This document shows, piece by piece, positions 1 through 6,721 of a DNA stretch of 32,943 nt. The stretch lies in assembly GCA_903907745.1 (NCBI GenBank), contig CAIVPF010000162.1:1-32943 (forward strand), in the 5' to 3' direction. The translations under genes were made by a program, and so were the position numbers. The stretch comes from an uncultured Cytophagaceae bacterium (GTDB taxonomy: Bacteria; Bacteroidota; Bacteroidia; Cytophagales; Spirosomataceae). The stretch's first letter is position 1. The number at the start of each line of letters is the position of its first letter. Below the pieces are notes generated by a model, which saw only the letters and a list, made by a program, of their open reading frames with translations, ran no database searches and was not told the origin of the DNA.

Positions 1-417
1 CCAGGTGGTTATACACGGATTATTAAATTAGGAAATCGTCTTGGTGATAATGCCGAGATTTGTTTCATCGAATTAGTCGATTTCAACGAAACAATGTTAG
101 CTGCTGCAGCTGAAAAAGCGGGCAAAACACGTAGAAGTCGTCGTGGTGGTACAGCGAAGAAAGAAGATGCTCCCGAAGTAGTGGCTGCTGCCCCAGTGGT
201 AGAAGAGCCAACGGCTGAAGTAGTAGAAGAAGTTGCTTCCGCTGAAGAGGTGATCGAAGAAGCTCCAGTAGCGGAAGAAGTGGCTGTAGCGGAAGAAGTA
301 ATCGAAGAAGCTCCTGCTGAGGAAGTAGCTGCTTCAGAGGAAGCTCCTGCAGCAGAAGAGTCTACCGAGGCCCCAGCGACTGAGGAGTCCACAGAAGAAA
401 AAGGAGAAGACGCGTAA
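1..417 (+). CDS. rplQ: 50S ribosomal protein L17, C-terminal part (5' end outside window)
   Basis: The reading frame is open from base 1 to a TAA at 415-417. The first residues ([19 protein letters not shown], then CFIELVDFN) match the conserved C-terminal half of L17, a large-subunit protein near the peptide exit tunnel. After the conserved domain ends, around base 100, a basic linker (KTRRSRRGG) leads into about 85 residues made almost only of Ala, Glu, Val, Pro and Thr. L17 in most bacteria is about 120 residues and lacks this tail. The tail is strongly acidic, unlike the RNA-binding body. The ATG at 94 is internal and should not be taken as the start. The gene is followed at once by a strong intrinsic terminator, as expected for the last gene of a ribosomal-protein operon. 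Confidence 0.93.
   Translation, partial: PGGYTRIIKLGNRLGDNAEICFIELVDFNETMLAAAAEKAGKTRRSRRGGTAKKEDAPEVVAAAPVVEEPTAEVVEEVASAEEVIEEAPVAEEVAVAEEVIEEAPAEEVAASEEAPAAEESTEAPATEESTEEKGEDA
241..336 (+). repeat. Imperfect 48-bp tandem repeat in the rplQ tail
   Basis: Two 16-codon units (241-288 and 289-336) both begin by encoding AEEVIEEAP and differ mainly at third codon positions and near their ends. They form the core of the acidic L17 extension. Shorter AEEV and EEAP motifs flank them, so the tail probably grew by repeat expansion. Confidence 0.7.
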
Positions 418-437
418 TTTCTCTGCGATTTTTTTGG

Positions 438-471
438 AAGGGCTTCAACATTGGTTGAAGCCCTTTTTTTT
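438..471 (+). terminator. Intrinsic terminator after rplQ
   Basis: A 10-bp perfect stem (GGGCTTCAAC 440-449 with GTTGAAGCCC 454-463) closes on the four-base loop ATTG. Flanking AA/TT pairs extend it, and it is followed by a run of eight T (464-471). It lies 20 bases after the rplQ stop and ends the ribosomal-protein transcript before carA. Confidence 0.93.
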
Positions 472-472
472 A

Positions 473-480
473 TATTTTTG
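473..480 (+). promoter_or_regulatory. Candidate -7 element of carA promoter
   Basis: TATTTTTG fits the Bacteroidota -7 consensus TAnnTTTG exactly. It lies 28 bases before the carA ATG, directly after the rplQ terminator. I see no good TTTG -33 box at the expected distance; that place is occupied by the terminator stem. The region is AT-rich, so the match could be chance. Confidence 0.4.
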
Positions 481-508
481 CATCAATTCTAAAAGTTTTA
501 CATATTTT

Positions 509-1606
509 ATGAAAATTACTGAATCCATACCCGCAGTTTTACTTTTGCAAGATGGAACCTTATTTCATGGAAAGGCCCTAGGAAAAATAGGGACGCATGG
601 TGGCGAAATTTGTTTCAATACCGGCATGACCGGGTACCAAGAAATTTATACGGACCCTTCCTATGCAGGGCAAGTAATCATCAATACCACCGCACATATC
701 GGCAATTATGGGGTGATTAATCAGGTCGAGGCGGAATCGAATCAAGTTCAAATAGCCGGAATGGTTTGTAATGAATTTGCACATTTGCATTCTAGGGCCA
801 CTGCCGATGGATCTTTGCAGGATTATTTAGCTAATGCCGGAATTGTTGGAATTTCAGGCATCGATACGCGCGCTTTGGTTCGTCATATTCGGACCAAAGG
901 GGTGATGAATTGCTTGATTTCATCTGAGATCAGCGATCCGGCTCTTTTGAAAAAAGAATTAGACAAAATCCCGTCGATGGAAGGATTGGAATTGTCTTCC
1001 CAGGTATGCACGCAGGAGTCATATTTTATAGGTGCTGAAGATGCTGCGCACCGGGTTGCCGTATTAGATTTAGGCGTCAAGAGAAGTATTTTGTCTAATT
1101 TGACCGATCGGAATTGTTACTTAAAAGTTTTCCCAGCCAAAACTTCCTATGAGGAGATTGCAGCCTGGAATCCGGATGGATTTTTTGTTTCAAATGGCCC
1201 TGGCGATCCGGCTGTTATGCCCTACGCTGTAGAAACGGTATCTCATTTTTTAGCGAGCGATAAACCGCTTTTCGGGATTTGCTTAGGGCATCAAATTTTA
1301 GCCCAAGTTTGTGGATTAAAAACCTATAAAATGCATAATGGTCATCGTGGCCTGAATCATCCGGTAAAGAATTTAGTGACGGGTTTGTCTGAAATTACTT
1401 CCCAAAACCATGGTTTTGCAGTAAAAATGGATGAGCTTCAAACAAGCTCTGCAGCTGAATTAACCCACATAAATTTAAATGATCATACGGTAGAAGGTCT
1501 TCAAGTCAATGGCAAGCGCGCTTTTTCAGTGCAACATCACCCGGAAGCCTCTCCCGGACCTCATGATTCGAGGTATTTATTTGATCAGTTTGTTGATCTA
1601 TTTTAA
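509..1606 (+). CDS. carA: Carbamoyl-phosphate synthase small (glutamine amidotransferase) subunit
   Basis: CarA hydrolyses glutamine and passes ammonia to CarB to make carbamoyl phosphate for arginine and pyrimidine synthesis, in the cytoplasm. The 365-residue product has the usual length. The N-terminal CPSase small domain (about residues 7-135) carries FNTGMTGYQEI and GISGIDTRALVRHIR. The class I glutamine amidotransferase domain follows from about residue 183, with the nucleophile Cys258 in GICLGHQ and His344/Glu346 in HHPEASPGP. I chose the ATG at 509 because the open frame upstream (to 434) runs through the rplQ terminator and matches nothing in CarA. No carB lies nearby, so the partner must be encoded elsewhere. 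The gene ends in a hairpin terminator and converges on the 470-residue gene. Confidence 0.96.
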   Translation: MKITESIPAVLLLQDGTLFHGKALGKIGTHGGEICFNTGMTGYQEIYTDPSYAGQVIINTTAHIGNYGVINQVEAESNQVQIAGMVCNEFAHLHSRATADGSLQDYLANAGIVGISGIDTRALVRHIRTKGVMNCLISSEISDPALLKKELDKIPSMEGLELSSQVCTQESYFIGAEDAAHRVAVLDLGVKRSILSNLTDRNCYLKVFPAKTSYEEIAAWNPDGFFVSNGPGDPAVMPYAVETVSHFLASDKPLFGICLGHQILAQVCGLKTYKMHNGHRGLNHPVKNLVTGLSEITSQNHGFAVKMDELQTSSAAELTHINLNDHTVEGLQVNGKRAFSVQHHPEASPGPHDSRYLFDQFVDLF

Positions 1607-1618
1607 TTGTAATCTCGC

Positions 1619-1665
1619 TTAGCTTTGGCAAACCTTTGAGGATTGCCAAAGCTAAACGAATTTTT
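1619..1665 (+). terminator. Terminator of carA in the convergent gap
   Basis: A perfect 13-bp stem (TTAGCTTTGGCAA 1619-1631 with TTGCCAAAGCTAA 1643-1655) encloses an 11-base loop that can itself form CCT/AGG pairs. ACGAA and five T (1661-1665) follow, and the T run overlaps the stop codon of the convergent gene. On the minus strand the hairpin lacks a T tract, so it works best for carA, though it could also block opposing transcription. Confidence 0.85.
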
Positions 1666-3076
1666 ACTTATTTTGGTATCCAAATAACGCATTTTCTTTA
1701 ATCTGCTTCACCACAGATTCCGGTACCACATTTTCCCATTCCCCTGGTCCTTTTTGAATTTGATCAAGAACCTGATCAGTTCGGATACTCATTAATTTTT
1801 CATCGTATATTTTGATGTCGGCCAATTTCTCATTGTCCATCAAATACTGCATCAATCCCCGCAAATGCGCCGCCGGCCTAAACGTTTTTAAATTAATCAG
1901 CTGCCCCTGTTCATCCAAGGTCGGATATAAATACAATTTAATTTTTAACCCAAATAAATTCGCAAAAGCACTAATAATCCCCCCAGGAACCTCCGTATAA
2001 TGCTTCTCATCAAAAATATACTCCAAATTTGGCATCCCCATAATCAAGGCCATCCGCAGTTTCGTGAACTGACTCAAATAAGCCACCAATTTGAAATATT
2101 CATGAAAATTCGAAATTAATACCGTTTGGCCCAACGAACATAAAATATCCACCCGATCCAAAAAGTCCTTTTCATTAATCCGATGCGCCCCATCCTCTAA
2201 ATTACGCAAGGTCAACTCCGACAATATACACACCTTGTCATCATCCACATCCTCCTCATTCTCAAACTGCCGAACACCCTTTTGCAACATATCCAAAAAG
2301 ATATTCGTCACCGGCCTAAATCGACCCCGTATCGCCACAATATGCTTCTTCGCCAACGCATCATAAGGCTGCATCACATTCCCATCCGGCCCAAATACCG
2401 CCGCTTTCGTATAGCCATGCTTAACTAAATACAGCGACATGAGGCGATTGTCCACTTCTTTGAAATCAGGTCCCTCAAAACGAATCATGTCAATTTCAAT
2501 GCGATCCGTAGAAACATCATCCAATAAGGACAACAACAAACGTTCCGGATCTTCATGATGAAAATAACAACCATAAAGTAAATTCACCCCAATCACCCCC
2601 AAAGCCTGTTGCTGCAATATGTTGTCATTGTCCAACATATTCACATGAATCACCACATCATTAAATTTACCCCCTGGACGCAATTGAAACCTCAACCCAA
2701 TCCAACCATGGCTCTCATTCGTCTTTTGATAATTTAATGCCGATACCGTATCCGCAAAAGCAAAAAACCGCTTTTCCGCGGCTGATTCAGTTAATCGTAC
2801 ATTCAATAATTTGAACTCGCGATTCAGCATCTTCATCAATCGAGGCTCACACACATACTTCCCAGACTCCTCCTCCCCATAAATCGCATCCGAAAATGCC
2901 ATATCATAAGCCGAAATCGTTTTGGCAATCGTACCCGATGCTCCACCCGCTTTAAAAAAATTAGCTGCTACATCTTGACCCGCCCCAATCTCCGCAAAAG
3001 ACCCATAAATGCTCCGGTCTAAATTGATTTTTAAGGCTTTTTGCTTAGTTCCAATCGATTTTAAGGCTGTTGTCAT
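1664..3076 (-). CDS. Conserved cytoplasmic protein of unknown function (470 aa)
   Basis: I recognise the N-terminal signature, GSFAEIGAGQ at residues 25-34 and SGTIAKTISAYDMAFSDA from 47, as that of a roughly 480-residue family found in Bacteroidota and cyanobacteria. From memory, databases label it inconsistently (TonB-dependent receptor, nicotinate-nucleotide adenylyltransferase). Neither label fits what I see. There is no signal peptide or beta-barrel pattern, and I find no HxGH nucleotidyltransferase motif. The sequence is soluble-looking, with mixed alpha/beta character and a run of charged segments (FENEEDVDDDK near residue 275). It lies downstream of the sugar kinase on the same strand with a 108-bp gap, so it may have its own promoter. 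I find no catalytic motif and propose no function. Confidence 0.85.
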   Translation of the reverse strand: MTTALKSIGTKQKALKINLDRSIYGSFAEIGAGQDVAANFFKAGGASGTIAKTISAYDMAFSDAIYGEEESGKYVCEPRLMKMLNREFKLLNVRLTESAAEKRFFAFADTVSALNYQKTNESHGWIGLRFQLRPGGKFNDVVIHVNMLDNDNILQQQALGVIGVNLLYGCYFHHEDPERLLLSLLDDVSTDRIEIDMIRFEGPDFKEVDNRLMSLYLVKHGYTKAAVFGPDGNVMQPYDALAKKHIVAIRGRFRPVTNIFLDMLQKGVRQFENEEDVDDDKVCILSELTLRNLEDGAHRINEKDFLDRVDILCSLGQTVLISNFHEYFKLVAYLSQFTKLRMALIMGMPNLEYIFDEKHYTEVPGGIISAFANLFGLKIKLYLYPTLDEQGQLINLKTFRPAAHLRGLMQYLMDNEKLADIKIYDEKLMSIRTDQVLDQIQKGPGEWENVVPESVVKQIKENALFGYQNK

Positions 3077-3184
3077 AGACGATTTGGATTTAATTTGTTG
3101 ATTTACAAAGGCTATACACGCAAGTTAAATAATTATCTCATTAGCCCAATGGAAATCTTGAAAAAATCCTAAATAACTAAATTC

Positions 3185-4039
3185 TTATGGCCAAAAATTC
3201 GCCTTGTGAAATAAGGTCAAACCGGCCATCGGGCCCTCAGAAATATGGCCAACACGCAATTTAAACGACGTTATAACCCTTTTTAAAATATCGGAATAAT
3301 AGAATGCCACCGAGCCGGTAAAATGAATAGGCACATCCGTTTTTTGGCTATATTTTAACACATATTTTTCCACGAATTCAGTAAACGAATCCACGATCAA
3401 TTGATAACAAAAGGGATGCCTGCGATGATCAAATAAAAATTTTGAAAAACTAGCAAACCAGCGATTTGGGAATTCCCCTTGATAGGCCTTCTCCAAAATA
3501 TCTAAGCGACTTAATGCCCCAAATCGTTTGATAAATAAATCTCGAACGTCCGTCGGCATATCATGATGCAAATAAGCTAACACCAATCGCTTCCCTAAAT
3601 TTCCACCACTCCCTTCATCGCCCAACCAAAACCCCAACGGCGGAACCTGTTCTACCAAATTTCCTCCCTCAAAATATCCCGAATTTGACCCAGTCCCTAA
3701 AATACACGCAATCCCTCGGTCATTTCCACACAAAGCATGCGCTGCCGCAATTAAATCATTTTCTATCGACACGGTCGCCTCCGGTAAAAAAGGCGCTAAA
3801 AATCCCCTGATCTGCTCTTTTTTTTCCTCACCAGTGATCCCCGTGCCATAATAAAAAGCATGGCGGATCGCCTTCCCCTGTAACCAGGTCAGCGCCTCGG
3901 CTTGTGCTTGTACGATTTCTTCGTTGCTTTGGTAATATGGGTTAATCCCTGGACTGACCAGCGTCTCATATTCAGAGCTGGCATTCTTGATAAACCTCCA
4001 CTCGGTCTTTGTCGACCCACTTTCAATGATTAAAAGCAT
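3185..4039 (-). CDS. BadF/BadG-family sugar kinase, N-acetylglucosamine-kinase-like
   Basis: This ASKHA-fold kinase probably phosphorylates an amino sugar such as N-acetylglucosamine with ATP, possibly in cell-wall sugar salvage. The family assignment rests on the phosphate-binding loop ESGSTKTEW (residues 6-14), the END triplet at 93-95 with the likely catalytic-base Asp95, the GTGSNS loop (115-120), GDEGSGG (140-146), GSVAFYY (242-248) and EGPMAG (268-273). Length (284) matches the Bacteroidota relatives. In these proteins the first motif normally begins with Asp; here it is Glu6, a conservative change at a residue that helps hold Mg-ATP. The gene starts one base after the stop of the cytochrome b5-like gene, so the two are surely cotranscribed. 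Substrate specificity cannot be read from the sequence. Confidence 0.85.
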   Translation of the reverse strand: MLLIIESGSTKTEWRFIKNASSEYETLVSPGINPYYQSNEEIVQAQAEALTWLQGKAIRHAFYYGTGITGEEKKEQIRGFLAPFLPEATVSIENDLIAAAHALCGNDRGIACILGTGSNSGYFEGGNLVEQVPPLGFWLGDEGSGGNLGKRLVLAYLHHDMPTDVRDLFIKRFGALSRLDILEKAYQGEFPNRWFASFSKFLFDHRRHPFCYQLIVDSFTEFVEKYVLKYSQKTDVPIHFTGSVAFYYSDILKRVITSFKLRVGHISEGPMAGLTLFHKANFWP

Positions 4040-4040
4040 C

Positions 4041-4283
4041 TTATTTCAAAAGCCCAATAGGCGTAAATTTTTCAAATACCTGCGCCGAATGCGGAGCGTC
4101 CACTAATTCTGATGTCAAATCCTGACCCGCCCAATGCTCGTAATGCTTCCCATTTCGCCATAATTTCGACTTCGTCATATCATATATTTTCCCATCAAAA
4201 GCCACCCAAATATCCGGCTTGTCCTGCCCGTTTCGAAGGGCTAATTGAGATCGACTGTAGGTGGGTAATGAATTTTCAACCAT
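4041..4283 (-). CDS. Cytochrome b5-like heme/steroid-binding mini-protein
   Basis: This 80-residue protein consists only of a cytochrome b5-like domain. The sequence runs YSRSQLALRNG, then WVAFDGKIYDMT (26-37), then GKHYEHWAGQDLT (45-57) and APHSAQVF (63-70). His47 or His50 and His65 are the candidate heme axial ligands. It has no signal peptide or membrane anchor, so it should be cytoplasmic. Such stand-alone domains are predicted to bind heme or a small hydrophobic ligand, but their role in bacteria is unclear. It is the first gene of a pair with the sugar kinase one base downstream. A TAnnTTTG element sits just before its ATG. Confidence 0.85.
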   Translation of the reverse strand: MVENSLPTYSRSQLALRNGQDKPDIWVAFDGKIYDMTKSKLWRNGKHYEHWAGQDLTSELVDAPHSAQVFEKFTPIGLLK

Positions 4284-4293
4284 GATACTTTGA

Positions 4294-4301
4294 CAAAACT
4301 A
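4294..4301 (-). promoter_or_regulatory. Candidate -7 element for the cytochrome b5-like/kinase operon
   Basis: Read on the minus strand this is TAGTTTTG, an exact TAnnTTTG match. It ends 10 bases before the start codon, which would give a leader of only a few bases. I see no matching TTTG -33 box at 17-23 bases. Confidence 0.4.
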
Positions 4302-4381
4302 AACTAAATAAATTCACGGAAAGCCCCGTTTTTTTACCAAACATTTTTAAATTTACATGTTTTACTTCAAATCCTAAGCGT

Positions 4382-4870
4382 ATGAAATTTTTGTCCATCG
4401 TTTTTGCCCTTATTTGCGCACTTAGCCTTGGTAGTTGTAGCTCAAAAGGCAGTGATCCTAACCCTACACCCGTTACACCGCCCGCTCCCACCGTGGCCGA
4501 TTTGATTAAAAAAGTCTGGTCCGTAAATACAGTGACATGGGATGGAGTTAGCCAATACACCAAAGGGGGTTCAAATAATTTAGTAGCCGGTTATTCCAGT
4601 TTTAAATTAGATTTGAGTTCTGGTTCTTCAGTAACCCTTACTGAGTTTGATGGAAAGAAATTTACTGGAATCTACGTCCTTTCTTCAGATAATAAAAAAT
4701 TAACCCTTTCCAGCCTAACAAGTTCCGAGGGCGCCCCTTCAGGAACAAACGGAACCTTGGAATTTGCGATTTCAGGCACGCCTTCAGCAAGTAGCCTTGC
4801 CTTAGAAACAACGACCACCTACATCAAAGCCACCAATAAAAAAGTGGCCATGACCTTGGTCAATCCTTAA
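4382..4870 (+). CDS. Small putative lipoprotein, possibly lipocalin-like
   Basis: A type II signal peptide (MKFLSIVFALICALSLGSC) ends in the lipobox LGSC with Cys19 as the lipidated residue. A Pro-rich spacer (residues 24-36, with NPTPVTPPAP) should hold the domain off the membrane. The remaining 125 residues are rich in Ser, Thr and Gly. They show alternating beta-strand patterns such as KVWSVNTVTWDG, GYSSFKLDLS, KFTGIYVLSSDNKKLTLSSL and GTLEFAIS, which resemble the lipocalin-like lipoproteins common in Bacteroidota. That resemblance is by pattern only. The protein is probably anchored in the outer membrane. It stands alone, divergent from the cytochrome b5-like gene and closed by its own terminator. 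Confidence 0.8.
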   Translation: MKFLSIVFALICALSLGSCSSKGSDPNPTPVTPPAPTVADLIKKVWSVNTVTWDGVSQYTKGGSNNLVAGYSSFKLDLSSGSSVTLTEFDGKKFTGIYVLSSDNKKLTLSSLTSSEGAPSGTNGTLEFAISGTPSASSLALETTTTYIKATNKKVAMTLVNP

Positions 4871-4890
4871 TCGCATTATTTGCAATTCGA

Positions 4891-4914
4891 GCCGCCCGCG
4901 TGGCGGCTTTTTTT
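4891..4914 (+). terminator. Intrinsic terminator between the lipoprotein gene and thiL
   Basis: A GC stem GCCGCC (4891-4896) with GGCGGC (4902-4907) around the loop CGCGT is followed by seven T. It sits 20 bases after the lipoprotein stop and only four bases before the thiL ATG, so it occupies the whole thiL leader. Confidence 0.88.
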
Positions 4915-4918
4915 ATAT

Positions 4919-5944
4919 ATGGACAAACGAACAGAAATTGGCAGTATTGGAGAATTTGGACTTATCAATCGCCTAGCCCAGGCATTTGATTCCCCGCATC
5001 CTTGGACAAGCCTCGGGATCGGAGACGATGCTGCACTTTTACAAGCCGATGGGATGGAGGTGGTTTCCACCACCGAATTACTCATCGAGGGCGTTCATTT
5101 CGATTTAGCGTATTGTCCCTTAACACATCTAGGCTTCAAAGTGGTCAGCGTGGCCCTTTCGGACATCGCGGCAATGAATGCCAAACCCACCCAAATCAGC
5201 ATTGGCCTGGGTTTAAGTAACCGTTTTTCTGTAGAAGCAGTTGAAGAATTATATGCAGGCATTAAATTGGCCTGTGATGAATATAAAATCGATTTGGTTG
5301 GTGGCGATACCACCGCCTCACCAAACGGGCTCATTATTTCCGTGTCCGCCCTAGGCCTCGTCTCGTCGGCCGAACTGACAAAACGTTCAGGAGCCAAGGC
5401 AAACGACGTCATTTGTGTGACCGGTGATTTAGGCGGAGCTTTATTAGGCCTTCAATCCCTCGAACGAGAAAAACAGGTGTATCTAGCAAATCCGAGTATG
5501 CAACCGGAATTGGATGGTAAAAGTTATGTGGTGATGCGTCAATTAAAACCCATGGCCCGCTTTGATATCCTGCACGAATTAAAGGAATTAGGCGTGGTTC
5601 CTACGTCTATGATTGACTGCTCAGATGGTTTGGCCTCCGAAATCATTCACCTTTGCCGGGCCTCCAATACCGGCGCGCGAATTTTTGAAAAAAATATTCC
5701 GATCGACGATGAGACCTATTTATCAGCCACGGAATTCAATTTAAGTCCCCTAACCGCCGCACTGAATGGTGGAGAGGATTACGAATTGGTGTTTACGGTG
5801 TCCCAAGCAGATTTTGAAAAAGTGGAAAAATTGGCCGATGTGTCTGCCATTGGCTATATGACTGACGTGATTCATGAACGCGCACTCATCATGAAGTCGG
5901 ACCAAATCATCGATTTAACTGCGCCAGGTTTTGGCCAAGCATAA
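4919..5944 (+). CDS. thiL: Thiamine-monophosphate kinase
   Basis: ThiL phosphorylates thiamine monophosphate to the cofactor thiamine diphosphate using ATP. The 341-residue product shows the family motifs in order: GEFGLINRL near the N terminus, GIGDDAA (33-39), TTELLIEGVHF (51-61), LGFKVVSVALSDIAAMNAKP (71-90), GGDTT, VTGDLGGA, DCSDGLASE and GGEDYELVF. The aspartates bind Mg and nucleotide. I start it at the ATG at 4919, which gives the classic N terminus; the longer frame from a TTG at 4880 would translate through the terminator hairpin. wbqC follows three bases later and should be cotranscribed. No TAnnTTTG box is visible just upstream, so its promoter is unclear. Confidence 0.95.
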   Translation: MDKRTEIGSIGEFGLINRLAQAFDSPHPWTSLGIGDDAALLQADGMEVVSTTELLIEGVHFDLAYCPLTHLGFKVVSVALSDIAAMNAKPTQISIGLGLSNRFSVEAVEELYAGIKLACDEYKIDLVGGDTTASPNGLIISVSALGLVSSAELTKRSGAKANDVICVTGDLGGALLGLQSLEREKQVYLANPSMQPELDGKSYVVMRQLKPMARFDILHELKELGVVPTSMIDCSDGLASEIIHLCRASNTGARIFEKNIPIDDETYLSATEFNLSPLTAALNGGEDYELVFTVSQADFEKVEKLADVSAIGYMTDVIHERALIMKSDQIIDLTAPGFGQA

Positions 5945-5947
5945 GAT

Positions 5948-6649
5948 ATGTCGGTAGCTATTATGCAACCCTATTTTTTTCCGTATTTGGGCTATTTCCA
6001 ATTAGTTCAAGCGGCCGATCATTTCGTCTTTTATGACGACGTGATGTTTATCAAAAAGGGCTGGATTAACCGCAACCGCATCCTCATGCAAGGAAATGAA
6101 TTTCTTTTTAGCATCCCGCTGGAAAAACAAAGCCAACATAAATCGATCCGACAATCCACCATCGCCTATGGATCCGAATTTCCAAACAAATGGCTCCAAC
6201 AAATTGAATCTGCCTATAAAAAAGCTCCCTATTTTCAAGAAGTATTCGCATTAATCCATCAAGTCATTCAAGATAAACCTGATAGCATCGCCGATTTGGC
6301 AGCTAAAAGCGTGATGGAAACGTGGAATTATTTGGGATTAGAGCATTGTTTTTACCAAAGCTCCGCTTTAAAGACCTCTCCCGATACCGACCGTGCCCTT
6401 CGCCTCATTCACATCACGCAAGAATTAGGAGATTCGCATTACATTAATGCCATCAATGGACAAATGCTTTATGACAAAGATTTTTTTGCGAAGCATGGCG
6501 TAAAACTTGATTTTTTATCTCCTTCGCTCAATGCCTATCCTCAAGGAACTCAAAATACCTTTTTAGCAGGCCTTTCCATCATCGATGTCCTTATGTGGAA
6601 TTCGAAAGAAGAAGTGGTTAAGCAGCTACAAAATTACCAACTTACCTAA
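5948..6649 (+). CDS. WbqC-family protein
   Basis: The N terminus (AIMQPYFFPYLGYFQL, then FVFYDDVMFIKKGWINRNRI) is the hallmark of the WbqC-like family, and the 233-residue length is typical. Members often occur in O-antigen or capsule gene clusters. They are thought to act in making or attaching an unusual sugar substituent, but no biochemical role is firmly known. There is no signal peptide or membrane segment, so it should be cytoplasmic. It starts three bases after thiL and is followed 72 bases later by a nucleotide-sugar dehydratase gene with its own promoter, which supports a surface-polysaccharide role by context only. Confidence 0.88.
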   Translation: MSVAIMQPYFFPYLGYFQLVQAADHFVFYDDVMFIKKGWINRNRILMQGNEFLFSIPLEKQSQHKSIRQSTIAYGSEFPNKWLQQIESAYKKAPYFQEVFALIHQVIQDKPDSIADLAAKSVMETWNYLGLEHCFYQSSALKTSPDTDRALRLIHITQELGDSHYINAINGQMLYDKDFFAKHGVKLDFLSPSLNAYPQGTQNTFLAGLSIIDVLMWNSKEEVVKQLQNYQLT

Positions 6650-6678
6650 GCCTCAAATATATTTTCCGCTTAATAAAT

Positions 6679-6713
6679 TTTGTAAGCTATTTGACTTAAT
6701 ATTGATAACTTTG
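6679..6713 (+). promoter_or_regulatory. Promoter of the dehydratase gene
   Basis: TTTG at 6679-6682 and TAACTTTG at 6706-6713 match the Bacteroidota -33 and -7 consensus, with a 23-base spacer at the long end of the accepted range. The -7 box ends eight bases before the ATG at 6722, so transcription should start within a few bases of the start codon. Confidence 0.6.
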
Positions 6714-6721
6714 TTGGCAAT

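Noticed and set aside
9-392. Minus-strand frame encoding a Ser/Ala/Thr-rich product opposite rplQ
   Set aside because: It is the antisense of the Ala/Glu repeat tail; the low-complexity composition follows directly from GCN and GAR codons on the other strand.
434-508. N-terminal extension of carA from a TTG
   Set aside because: It lies in the rplQ terminator stem and T run, and the extra residues do not fit CarA.
3077-3184. Search for a regulatory RNA or promoter between the kinase and the 470-residue gene
   Set aside because: The sequence is only AT-rich; TAGCCTTTG is one base too long for the -7 consensus and no stable hairpin is evident.
4276-4563. Minus-strand 95-residue frame before the cytochrome b5-like gene
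   Set aside because: It crosses the divergent gap and the signal peptide of the lipoprotein gene, has no recognisable motif, and conflicts with both better-supported starts.
4880-4918. Upstream TTG start for thiL
   Set aside because: It would encode the terminator hairpin, and the ATG at 4919 gives the standard ThiL N terminus.
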